Part shown: piece after piece, positions 55,501 through 64,000 of the stretch
How the letters are laid out: the number at the start of each line of letters is the position of its first letter
Position numbering within the stretch: the first letter of the stretch is position 1
DNA from: Aelia acuminata
Lineage: Eukaryota; Arthropoda; Insecta; Hemiptera; Pentatomidae
Reading direction: 5' to 3'
Assembly: GCA_911387785.2 (NCBI GenBank)
Contig: OU426980.1
Span: 6,307,390-6,371,389 of the forward strand
Length of the DNA: 64,000 bases
Notes under the pieces: generated by a model
What the model was told of the DNA's origin: nothing
Database searches by the model: none
What the model saw: only the letters and a program-made list of their open reading frames with translations
Program-made: the position numbers and the translations under genes

Positions 55501-58500
55501 GTGACTTTCTAACTTAGCTACCCCAAAATCAATTGGAAATTACAGAATTGTTGATGTTTATGGAACTAATGATATTCATACATTATAAATCAATGATATT
55601 AAAAATATATAATGAAGTATCTATGATATTGAAGGATACGATCGTTTCCAGGAAACAGTGTCCTGCCTGTAAGTAATTCAGCCATGATACAACCTACAGA
55701 CCATATATCAACTGAAAATCAAAATAAAACATTGAGTGAATATTTAAAAAATGAATATGCTAAAAAAAAAAAAAAGAATTAGGTCAGATACCTGTCTGAT
55801 TGTAATGCATCCAGTTTAGCATGATTTCAGGTGCTCGATACCAACGAGTGGCAACATATCCAGTCATCTCATTCTCTGTTGGCCGTGCCAAACCAAAATC
55901 AAGAATCTTCAGTTCACAATCTGCATTTACAGCAATATTTGATGGTTTTAAATCCTAAAAAAAATAACCAGCATAAATAAAATCTTCAGTACTTTATTTT
56001 AAGAAAGAGAAAAACACTAATTTCAGAAAATTAATTGAATACAGTATGGCAACCAGTCATTCAGGATAACAAGTTTTTAAAGTTGTATTTAATTGGAGGG
56101 AGAATGAACTCAGTTTTTGATTTCATTAAAGGGATAAATTATCTCTGAGATATATACATACTTATATGTGTGTTAACTTATCAAAGCCCAAGTATATACA
56201 AGCTAAACCTCCAAGACCATCAAAATTGCGAACATATTCATTGGCTTTCAGAATGTTCAAAGTTTAGGGTACCTAGGCTCACTGGGTATTGTACATAATA
56301 CAAACCTTCCCGAAGTACAAATAATTTTGGCTGTCAATACAAGGTTGTTACAAAAATCCTTGTATGAAGGTGGGTTCACACCAGGGAAAACTTTCCTAAT
56401 AAAATGAATTTTTAACAAGTTAAAAACATTTTTCCATGATTCCATATAAAAAATATTGCTTTTAAAGTTTGCCAATAACATTTGAATCCATTTACATCAA
56501 TTTGTTAAAAAAATTAGGAACATTTTTTCTTTATACATTGTTAATAACATTTGCAATTAACATTTGATTTGTTATCACTCTGAGAGCAGTCTAAAAATAA
56601 AGAATGTTAGAAACACAATGTTATGAACTTGTTTTGAAATTTTCAGCACTGCTAATAACATTTTAGTTGAAGGAGGGGATATTATCTCTGTGGACCAATT
56701 AAGCTTATGAGAAACTTAAAATCTCAAGTTGAATTCTCATTTACTTTATTTTTTAAAAATTGAACTCCATTTTGTTCATAATGATGAACCAGCATGTTTC
56801 TTTTTATTGCGGTACCAAATATCACAATTTTTTTCTTCTGACATTGCAGGTGCATTCTAAAAATGTAATTGACCACATAAAGCCGACTCAAGCAACAAAG
56901 AAATAAAGGGTTTCTTTAATCCACCAATTCAGTAGGAACCAAAATATTCTTCTAGGATTACTTATAAGTTGAAATTAATGGTTATGTTCATGCTAAAGAA
57001 CTTTTGTAAAAAACATATTGTATTTTGGGAGGGTGAAAATATTAAGAAGTCATCTTTTAACAAGAAAAATCAAGGCCAGACCCTCTGAAACACCCTAGAG
57101 GCTTTTTTTAGCACATGCCTAGAAAACCTGGCTTTTGACAAGGATGGATGCAAGCAAAGTAATAATAAGATTTGATGATAAATTTAGATTGAGGCATAAT
57201 TCTGAATTGTGCGAAATTTGCCAAAAACCAGTTGTGGCATACTACATAAGAATTTGTAGGCTAAGATGGGCTGGGTACGTGGTCAAGATAGATGATGAAG
57301 CCCATTAAAAAAAGACTTTTCTAAGGATACATATATGGGAGAAGACACGGATGATTACAAATTAGATAGGCAAACAAGGTTGAGAGATATGCAGGATGCA
57401 TTTTAAGATCAAGACTTTGGTAGGATCTGGCACACGACAGAGAGGAGTGGAAGCAGCACTTTTGCAGCAAAGACTTATACTAGGTTTTAGAGCCTGTAAT
57501 GACATGTGCGATTGCGTATATGTACCATTACAACACATTGTTTTAGTACTTAGTAAGTAAGGATAGGAAGTACAAGGAGGTGATCATACTAACTGTAATA
57601 TAATTTATATTTAATAATTTTATGTTCAAAATACATACCCTATGGATAATTCCAGCAGAATGAATGTATTTTAATCCCCTCAGTATTTGATAAACCAGAA
57701 ACTGAACATGTTCATCTGTTAGCTGTTGAGTTTTGACTATATTATTTAAGTCAGCACCCATTAAATGTGTAACTAAATATACATGTTGAAAATCACTAAT
57801 GCTTTTTGAAGAGTGAAAGACATCAAGTAAGCCAATCACCTATAAAAATAATGGTTCATTAATTAAATCCAATTTCAGAACTCACTTTTTGCTCCCATTT
57901 GTCTTATTTGAAACAGTTTATACTAATATTAGCATGGCAAAATAAAGACTGACGTGCATTGCAGTCTAAAGATATGTTAGCTAAAAAATAATGATTAATT
58001 TTAAATTTCAGGAAGGACAAAGTACCAATACCATATATATATTTAAAATAGTAAGTGCATATAGTTTTTCACATTATTATAGCTTGGCTTTAATGAGCAG
58101 GTAAAGAAAGAAATAGAAAAACTTGCCAGAGAAGAGGACTGCCAGGGAAGAGAGAAAATTTAATGTATATATTTTATAAAAGATAAAATGAAAAGTGACA
58201 TAAGTGTGGTCCTCAGCTGGCCTTTGTCCTGATAAATAAATAATAGCTAAGCTAAAATGGAAAATCAATATACTTCTATATTTTGTAATGAAATTTTAAA
58301 TTTAAAACACATCATTAAAATGCATACATTTTCATGATTCATGTGTTTAAGCATTCTTAGTTCTCTGTATGTTCTCTTAGCATGGACAGCAGACTGGAAT
58401 GGTCGTGGTAGCTTCTTTATTGCAACCCTAACTCCATATTTTGTGTCCATTGCTGAACTGTAAAATAGAATAGTAATATAATTAAAAAATATTCATTAAA

Positions 58501-60842
58501 ATATAGACAGTTAAAATTAATAATTCAAAGAGTAAACTTAGGCGTATAAATATATCAGTGCAGGAAAGTCTTTAAAAGGTTATGGTATAACAAGTGAAAT
58601 GCAACAACTGAACGATTTAGAAATTAAAAATTATAGGGTTTCTTACAAAAGACCTACTAGAAGATGCATGAATTAATATTGTAGTCACGTGCATGTATTT
58701 CCATATTTGAGGAGGGAAAGGGATTGGAATGAATTATGTGAAGCTCTTAGACTTGATCTTGAGTCAGCAGATTTCAAGTGACACTTTGACTGCCATCTGA
58801 AGTTGCAAATCGTAAACAAAAACTTGGTAAAAGTTAATGCAACAGAACTTTTGCTGACTGCTGCTAACCATATATCTAGAGTTATTAATGTATTGAACTA
58901 TTTACATCACTGGTTTAAATTATAACAAATTATCATACATATTAATAATTATACATATACATGTTGTCAAAAATGCTAATCCTACTGATAAGAGTAAGAG
59001 GGGTTAGGCCGATAATCTTTGCTTAAACCCATCTATTTTCAATTCGGTGTAAGTCTATCCTAAAAAATGCATTTCGTTTTGGTAACATGATCTTTTGTTT
59101 TTTCTTAGGTGCTCCCCTTCCTCATCGTTTAGGCTATAATTTGTTCTCCGGGCCAGGGGAGAAGGTGGGGGATTGATGCTGACTATTATTAAATGTTCCC
59201 TCGCTCCGGTTTTGAACTAGTTATCTCTGGGTTCCCAATCATACATTGTCAGGGGCAATGCATATTTCCTAATGCGTTTGCTCACTCGCCCATTCCGCCA
59301 CCCTGGTAACATGTTTTAATTAATATCATCCCCAGGGTTGGTTAACCTTCGACAAAAAAAAAATAGTAGTAATCTTTTATTATTTATTTCTGTTGATATA
59401 TAATAAGCAGGGCCTGGATTTTGATGCAATTGCATAATTAGTTTGTGTGCTTCTTTAAAATAGCGGACTAGATATGATTCAGAATTAGAGTACGCATATC
59501 AAATTGGCAAAGATTTATCAAATGGAATTAGCACCATCAGAGCAAGAAACCGTTCAAAACCGTTTTTGAGTAAATAAAAAAAACACGTGAAAATGGTACA
59601 AAATTTATTAAGTAAAGTCCCCCCTCCCGTAGATCAATTTTGATGAAATTTTTACAGTCACATCTCGGGCATATAAATACATCAAATACCAAGTTTGATC
59701 AAAATCGTTAAAACCGTTTTTGAGTAAATAAAAAAAACACGTGAAAATGATACAAAAGTTATTAAATAAAGTACCCCCTCCCTTTGAGCAATTTTGATGA
59801 AATTTTTGCTGTCACACCGCGGGCATATACCTACACTAAATACCCAATTTCAGGTTCCCACGGTTTTTAGTTTTTGAGCTAGTCTGTTCACATACACACA
59901 CACAGACCATTTCGCGGGACTTGGTCATTTGGACTCAGCGTGTATTTCCGTTGAAAACCGGAAGTCGAAAATTTTCACGATCGCAATACTTCCACTTACT
60001 ATATATTTCATATATAGGTAAGTGAAAGTAATAACTTTGAGTGATGAATTTTATCTTGCCTATGTATCATAAATGTGCTTAGCATAAAATTTATCAACAA
60101 CAAAAAATTGAGTATAGTGAAAGAAAAAAAAAATATCCTAAGCTTTTTTCTGTATTTGGCAATCATACACGGAGCCTAAGTTCAGGTAGAAATAAATTAT
60201 TCAAGGTAGAGAGATATATGATAAAATCAGGGCTTTAAAAAAAAAAAAAAAAAAATGTACAATAACCAATTTTAAATTAGTACATTGAACACAAAAATGT
60301 TTTGATAGCTTAGCTAACATGGAAAATCAATATAAAACCATACACCCTCTACGATCAGTTATTAAGCAAATACAAATAAAAAGCACTATGCCTAAGCTAA
60401 ATATTATAAAAAAGGACTACAATCAAACAAGAGACAATGACCATCAGAGACAAATAAAAAATTCTGTGAGGAAACTAAATAAGTTTAAAAAAAAAAAAAG
60501 TCAAATAAAATCACAAAATGGATGCTATAATTAACTACAATAGTGGGTAAGCATCTAATTACTCATGTTCTATAAAAAGAAAATTGTTAATGAACATAAA
60601 TACAAAACTTCACTACATAAGACTAATGGCAAAGAATATTAGAAATAATACATAAATAAGATCAAATAATTTTAATTTGTTTAGATTTCAGAGGCAACCA
60701 AGGTAAATGGATAAATAACAATATTTGTAGACTTTTACCATACTTGGCCATAGGATCCTGAACCTACAGGAGTAAGCATTTGATATCTTTCTGGTACTTC
60801 CCATTCTGTTTTGTTAACTTCGACACGATAAAACTTAATCAT
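46552..60842 (-). CDS. p38: p38 mitogen-activated protein kinase, nine coding exons
   Basis: Minus-strand exons: 60739-60842, 58328-58457, 57639-57839, 55792-55954, 55640-55711, 52799-52878, 49786-49864, 48506-48679, 46552-46634. All have GT/AG borders and join in phase to 361 residues, the usual p38 length. Landmarks: glycine loop GSGSYGQV (about 27-34), VAIKK with Lys49, hinge THLMGAD (Thr102, Met105-Gly106, as in p38), HRDLKPSN (Asp146), DFG (164-166), activation motif Thr176-Gly177-Tyr178, VATRWYRAPE, and the C-lobe end EEWKKLVYEEV. The TGY motif separates it from ERK (TEY) and JNK (TPY). In insects p38 acts in stress and immune signalling downstream of MKK3-type kinases. The last exon was found by its acceptor TTCACAG and the LVYEEV wording. 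Without it exon 8 runs into a stop after KSNYI. Introns hold many transposons but no coding damage is seen. Confidence 0.93.
47293..48186 (-). mobile_element. piggyBac-type element relic in p38 intron 8
   Basis: The left end TTAACTTTCCGCTGGGCGC and the right end (inverse) TTGACCCTCCAGCGGGCGC are diverged inverted repeats. The left TTAA is kept and the right is TCAA. Inside is the C-terminal Cys-rich block of a piggyBac transposase on minus. 894 bp; mostly deleted. Confidence 0.75.
47801..47987 (-). pseudogene. piggyBac transposase C-terminal Cys-rich domain
   Basis: The minus frame reads RGSCKQCKSRKSHATKTCKK, FSAFVCGKHSKIICKDCL, then a short tail to a stop. The CxxC...C...C-x2-H...C-x2-C pattern is the RING-like zinc domain at the end of piggyBac transposases, used to bind transposon ends. 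The catalytic DDD domain upstream is gone. The plus-strand frame 47796-47984 is only its shadow. Confidence 0.75.
48884..49679. mobile_element. hAT-type non-autonomous element in p38 intron 7
   Basis: Ends CAGAGTTGGGCA and (inverse) CAGAGTTGGGCA. Flanking 8-bp GTTATGAA (48876-48883) and GTTAAGAA (49680-49687) differ at one base. The interior is built from dozens of ATTCATGATTAATGAAT-like palindromic pieces. 796 bp, non-coding. Confidence 0.85.
50245..50395. mobile_element. small inverted-repeat MITE in p38 intron 6
   Basis: About 45-bp diverged inverted ends (AAAGCTCTTAAAACACG, against the inverse of CATGTTTTAAGTGCTTCTTG; further in, ACATGCGCACTACGCC against the inverse of TGTACTGCGCATACG). 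Same family as 29458-29640. Confidence 0.6.
50700..51003 (+). repeat. dispersed repeat, family A (truncated copy)
   Basis: Shares with 59545-60032 the blocks GCTGTCACATCACGGGCATA, GAGCTAGTCTGTTCAC, GGACTTGG-like TTGGT.ATTTCGACTCA, AACGGAAGTC and the terminal TATATATTTCxTATATAG..AGTGAAAGTAA, followed by poly(A). Coding status unknown. Confidence 0.7.
51004..52798. other. p38 intron 6, right part, nothing recognised
   Basis: AT-rich intron with homopolymer runs (for example poly(A) near 52457). No exon or element seen. Confidence 0.4.
53130..55045 (+). mobile_element. non-LTR retrotransposon with inverted 5' part, p38 intron 5
   Basis: Two oppositely oriented parts. 53130-53565 codes on minus for the region before the reverse transcriptase (TDWWSNRVQRKKLAWKEYN, then KSWKEFGQKFQEDYKDNSRK). 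53566-55045 codes on plus for the reverse transcriptase onward (APGRDDITPDYIKYGG, AFLDTRAAFDSVSR, RGVKQGDSLSPLLF, LVYADDIVLIADS, HIRNERIREELW). The order and join match a 5' inversion made during target-primed reverse transcription. It is an RTE-like element with stops and frameshifts. T(24) lies directly left, at 53109-53132. Confidence 0.8.
53566..55045 (+). pseudogene. reverse transcriptase to C-terminus of that element
   Basis: Palm motifs are intact in wording (YADD at about 54257), but stops occur at VP*EWEY, EKV*ERDK and NDS*GIV and frames shift after 54300. The C-terminal ALKWFGHVVGMKEEREPRKF and GRPRKTWLDVITKLGEKR blocks are typical. Same broad class as 38180-39245. Confidence 0.8.
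55046..55639. other. p38 intron 5, right part
   Basis: A short TATATA(CA)nTATATA microsatellite lies at 55461-55496. Otherwise nothing recognised. Confidence 0.4.
55955..57169. other. p38 intron 3, nothing recognised
   Basis: AT-rich intron without frames or element ends. The intron continues into the retrotransposon relic at 57170. Confidence 0.4.
57170..57490 (+). pseudogene. non-LTR retrotransposon C-terminal fragment in p38 intron 3
   Basis: Plus frames read RLRWAGYVVKIDDEA, then (shifted) DLAHDREEWKQHFCSKDLY, the last section of RTE-like polyproteins (RLRWxGHV...A.DRxEWR). Strongly decayed, no reverse transcriptase part left. Confidence 0.6.
59113..59307 (-). mobile_element. tRNA-derived SINE, p38 intron 1
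   Basis: On minus: GGTGGCGGAATGGGCGAGTG head (A box), AGTTCAAAACCGG (B box-like), then CCCCTGGCCCGGAGAAC and a TATAGCCTAAACGATGAGG tail. Same family and strand as 44159-44330. Confidence 0.7.
59408..59505 (+). mobile_element. fragment of the hAT element seen at 28049-28920
   Basis: CAGGGCCTGGATTTTGATGCA and the following GCTTCTTTAAAATAGCGGAC and GATTCAGAATTAGAGTACG blocks are the inverse complement of the right end at 28830-28920. Only about 100 bp remain and the other end is missing. Confidence 0.75.
59545..60032 (+). repeat. dispersed repeat, family A, with internal duplication
   Basis: An approximately 155-bp block (AACCGTTTTTGAGTAAATAA, AACACGTGAAAATG, ATTTTGATGAAATTTTT, GTCACA..GCGGGCATAT) occurs twice in tandem. 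A CA stretch, CCATTTCGCGGGACTTGG and the tail TATATATTTCATATATAGGT + AAGTGAAAGTAA follow. Tail shared with 50940-51000 and 61608-61652. Confidence 0.75.
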
Positions 60843-61204
60843 TTTAATTACACTATATAACTAGTAAAACAAATCAACACTGCACGAGATAAAAACTTAT
60901 GATAAAACCAACGATTGTTTTCATGTTTGTAGGTGGGTGTAGGTTGTATTGCTGTAACCCAACATTAGATGGTCCGATACCGATCGATATTTCTCAGTAT
61001 CGATCATTTTTTCTCAAAACAATTACTTGTATAGTAAAAATTCTTCATAGGCAAAACCCGAACCAATATCGTCGTGAAAATTTAAAAATTATTGTTTATA
61101 TTTATGATTATTTAAAGAAATAAACATTGTACATCTCATACACATTGTATGCTGTTCTTTCTATGAACTTCCTCCGACATTGTACTTCCAATTTAGAACT
61201 TAGG
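60843..61204. other. upstream flank of p38, nothing recognised
   Basis: Should contain the 5' UTR or first intron and promoter of p38 on minus. I see no clear TATA box or initiator. Confidence 0.4.
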
Positions 61205-61416
61205 GTGGGGGGCACTTGTGGTTTAGTGGTTAGGTTAGCAGTTAACAATACTAAAGTTCGTGGGTTCGCGTCCCACAGTGACCCTAGGATTTTTAATGGG
61301 AGTAAAAAATCCTTGGCTATACCGTCCCTTTGATAGGAGGTAAAATGGAGATCCGAGCTTCTATGATGTCAAATCCCTATCGAAATTATACCTATATTGC
61401 GTAGGCAAAATTTCCC

Positions 61417-61493
<77 letters not shown>

Positions 61494-61502
61494 GCGCACG
61501 CA

Positions 61503-61594
<92 letters not shown>

Positions 61595-61652
61595 GATCGT
61601 AATACTTTCCCTGATTATATATTTCATATATAGGTAAGTGAAAGTAATAAAG
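61205..61652 (+). mobile_element. tRNA-derived SINE with family A tail
   Basis: TGGTTTAGTGGTTAGG (A box) and GGGTTCGCGTCCC (B box) lie at about 61219 and 61261. The sequence has no clover-leaf 3' half, so it is a tRNA-derived SINE head and not a tRNA gene. The body runs to about 61420, then a CA microsatellite, then ATTATATATTTCATATATAG + GTAAGTGAAAGTAA, the same end as family A. Confidence 0.7.
61421..61592. repeat. (CA)n microsatellite
   Basis: About 170 bp of CA, interrupted by a (CACG)n/(CGCA)n segment near 61490-61522. All open frames across it, on either strand, are artefacts of the repeat. Confidence 0.95.
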
Positions 61653-62925
61653 AGCCATAGACTTGTGTGTAGAAAGGCTTCCGTTTTTATTTTTTGCCGT
61701 CTTAATCGACTGGCAATCCAATTATATTGTATTTAGTTTATAAAAATGTTTTATTTTATAATTAAATTACTTAATTTTTCGAGCATCAACTTTTACTTTT
61801 CTAACCCCTCACTTTCTTGGCATAGAATAAATAACTATTTTTTTATTTCGGTCTACAATTTAAATCAGTAACCTGTGTATTTTATAATTACATTAAATCA
61901 TTGGTGAAATTAAAAATAAGTGCAACAAAATAAAAATTTAATGGTTTAAAAAAACAAAAAAAGCGGTTTACTGACCTACGCAATGTAATTTTTGGATCGA
62001 TCTACGAGCAACATATTATGTAATGCTTCCGCACATTTCAATGTCCCTTAAGAAAACTTTATGCTCCATTTTCCTTTTTTTTTTTCAATTACCATTAGGG
62101 GTGTGGGATAGAGGTGGGGGTAGAATTAGAGGGGATGAAGTTTCCCCGCCCATTTTCCCATGGGTTCCGCCCCCCCCCCCCTCCTGGACTTTTAGCTAAC
62201 AATTGTCTCTTATATTTTATGGCAGAGTTCGACTGTTAGCGGCAATATTTATGGATGGAATAAACAATATTAATTAACTGTTCCTATGGTTACCTGAAAA
62301 AAAAAAATCGATGAGGTAATGGCTTGGGTGTCTGTCAAACTAGTTCTAATAACCAAATTGGGCTATCAGTAATATAAAAGGAAGCTTAATCAATCCCTTT
62401 AAAATTGAATTCTCTCAAACTTTTTTATTCTCTTTGACCACTAGCAATGTATTACGGTTTTGGGTAGGCCACTGCTTAGCTAATATCGAATTTTCAAGTG
62501 ATATTCATTTATAAAATATTCGAGTTTTATGTCTGGAGTGAAGTGAACATGGTGCACTATAAAATCTCTACTTCGCTACTAGTATCATGATTGTTAAAAT
62601 AAGCTTGTATACTACGGTTTGAAATTTATAATTACTTGATAAAAAAAATCATATAATAATATTTGATTTTTTAAATTTAAAAGTCTTGTTTATTTTATAC
62701 ATAAAAAAATTAAATCGATCTTTGATATTAATTGATCTGATTAAAAATAAAAATCACTCTTTAAGTGATACGGTATTACATAAATAATAATCTAAAACCT
62801 TTTAGAAGAAACATTTTAATGTTTCATTTAGGCGTTTTATATAAATTCCTTACTTTTTCTATTCCGTGTTAGCTATGTTGTTTTACATAACTGGGCCTTA
62901 TGTTTTAATGATTTTATTAAACCGT
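61653..62925. other. spacer, little recognised
   Basis: AT-rich. A GC-richer patch with a C(11) run at 62171-62181 and GGTTCCGCCC resembles the ends of the poly-G/C MITEs, but no second end was found. Confidence 0.4.
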
Positions 62926-63011
62926 TCACCGAAGAATGTTAAAATTTACAGCTATTAGTCGACACCTGAACACTAGAAACTTTCTGCAAAAAATTAACAC
63001 GATACTTAATG

Positions 63012-63505
63012 TATACATTTCCAAGTCTATTCGAACCTTTTCCAAGTCAACTGTAACCCTTTCCAAGTCACGAGAAACCCTTTCCAAGTCACAAGAAACC
63101 CTTTCCAATTCAAACTTAACCCTTTCCAAATCAAATGCAACCCCTTCCAACTAAATCGTCACCAAATCTATTTCAATTGTAACCGTATCCAGGCGCGGTT
63201 CCAGAAAAAAATTTCGGGGGGGATTGGTCAGTATGAAAAAAAAAAAACAGCGTAAAAATAGCACACTTTATTTGCTTATGCTTATACATTAAGTTCATAT
63301 ACAAAATTCTGTATACAAAATTCTAGTCAAAATTAAACTAACCTTCCCTAAAAAACTCGTAAAAGTTAGATGCGTAATTAATTTTTTTAATTCATCCCAC
63401 TAATTTATTTTCGTCGAAATTTCGGGGGGGGGGGGGGGATTGATCCCCCATATCCCCCCCTGGGACCGCCACTGACCGTTTCCATTTCAATTGTCACCCT
63501 AGAAA
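63012..63505. repeat. 21-bp minisatellite, split by a MITE
   Basis: Units of 21 bp like AACCCTTTCCAAGTCACGAGA repeat from 63034 to about 63155, with degenerate flanking units (from 63012 and again at 63475-63505 beyond the MITE). In one minus frame the array reads as a seven-residue repeat (DLERVSR-like). There is no support that it is translated. Confidence 0.8.
63190..63474. mobile_element. 285-bp hAT-like MITE with G-run
   Basis: Ends CAGGCGCGGTTCCAG and (inverse) CAGTGGCGGTCCCAG. Flanking 8 bp ACCGTATC (63182-63189) and ACCGTTTC (63475-63482) differ once. A G run (14-15) lies inside the right end. Resembles in style the MITE at 22587-22812. Confidence 0.75.
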
Positions 63506-63519
63506 AAATCTATAGAAGA

Positions 63520-64000
63520 TGGTAACATTTTCGGATTTCTTTCATATCGGGGACGGTGTTTTTGAAAAAAATATTCATTTTGTATTTTAGTGGTGGGGTG
63601 GGGGGGGGGGGGGTTCTAACTAAAAAAAAGTTATAATTACGGATTTATTTCACACGGGGGTCCAATTTTATGTTATCGGGGACGGTGGTTTTGAAAAAAA
63701 ATATTCAGTTTTATATTTTGGGGGGGGGGAATCCGAAAAGTAATGAAGATCCGGGGAGAAATCCAAAAAGTAATGAAAATGAAAATTGTTATTGAATAAA
63801 TCGGAAAAGTCTTAGATTAAATACTTTCTACCGTATAAGTATACCCCCCCCCCCCCCCCACTGAAATACAAAATGAAATTTTTTTTCATAAATATCATCT
63901 CCGATAACATATGGACCCCCGTGTGAAAGAAATCCGAAATTCTAAGTTTTTTATAGTGCCCCCCCCCCCCTGAAATACAAAATAAATTTTTTTTTCAAAA
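63520..64000. repeat. direct and inverted copies of a G/C-run repeat
   Basis: The block TATCGGGGACGGTG..TTTGAAAAAAA plus ATATTCA and a G run occurs at 63547-63613 and 63678-63729. A shorter inverted copy follows at 63842-63935 (C run, GAAATACAAAATGAAATTTT, ATCTCCGATAACAT) and the start of another at 63959-64000. The window ends inside it. Type unknown. Confidence 0.7.

Noticed and set aside
60319..60534. 71-codon plus frame opposite p38 intron 1
   Set aside because: Lys/Gln/Asn-rich, as expected from A-rich sequence; no recognisable domain.
61217..61275. tRNA gene
   Set aside because: A and B boxes are present but the acceptor and anticodon arms do not pair, and the sequence continues into a SINE body.
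61361..61721. Open frames of 74-109 codons over the CA microsatellite
   Set aside because: They encode only alternating Cys-Val, Thr-His or similar dipeptides and exist in all frames because of the repeat.

Overview
This is a eukaryotic nuclear window, most likely from an insect or other arthropod. It is very AT-rich and contains spliced genes with GT/AG introns and AATAAA poly(A) signals. Transposon relics outweigh genes. The species cannot be fixed from sequence alone. Two host genes are read with confidence. One is a p38-type MAP kinase on the minus strand, 46552-60842, in nine coding exons that join in phase to 361 residues. The other is mitochondrial ribosomal protein L54 on the plus strand, 35248-40658, in three coding exons joining to 124 residues. 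Several orphan exons look like pieces of further host genes (9481-9890, 18973-19479, 29109-29209, 29717-29899, 30020-30280), but I could not name them.

Layout, left to right. 1-3741 is the 3' part of a decayed Ty3/gypsy element with a Penelope fragment inserted in it. 4258-6840 is a patchwork of Penelope and non-LTR retrotransposon pieces. 7548-8183 is a TTAA-flanked piggyBac-type MITE. 9481-9890 is the 3' end of an unnamed gene. 10181-10990 is a foldback element filled with 50-bp hairpin repeats. 11150-14895 is a three-level nest: a Penelope reverse transcriptase is interrupted by a 2.9-kb hairpin transposon with an 8-bp target duplication, and that is interrupted by a piggyBac-type MITE. 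15135-18544 is a hAT-like element with repeated ends. 22350-23305 is a Jockey-type relic carrying a small MITE. 24119-27810 is an element with GGCGGGCGC ends that contains one diverged and three seemingly identical 888-bp units, each carrying a SWIM zinc-finger gene fragment on plus and a THAP-domain fragment on minus. 28049-28920 is a hAT MITE. 31130-34370 is a decayed minus-strand LTR retrotransposon. The mRpL54 gene follows, with a pogo/Tigger relic, a non-LTR relic and a Harbinger-like foldback in its second intron. 42557-43123 is a near-perfect 265-bp-arm palindrome of Penelope ends carrying two facing hammerhead ribozymes. 44159-45640 holds a SINE and a non-LTR relic. The p38 gene and its transposon-loaded introns run to 60842. 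The right end holds a tRNA-derived SINE, a long CA microsatellite, a 21-bp minisatellite split by a hAT-like MITE, and inverted repeats with long G/C runs.

The genes form no pathway. The organising theme is layered transposition. Hammerhead-type motifs occur at seven places and mark Penelope-like elements. Target-site duplications, and in one case an intact pre-insertion site, let much of the order of insertion be read directly. All coordinates come from reading the sequence by eye. Family names rest on recognised motifs and not on database searches.
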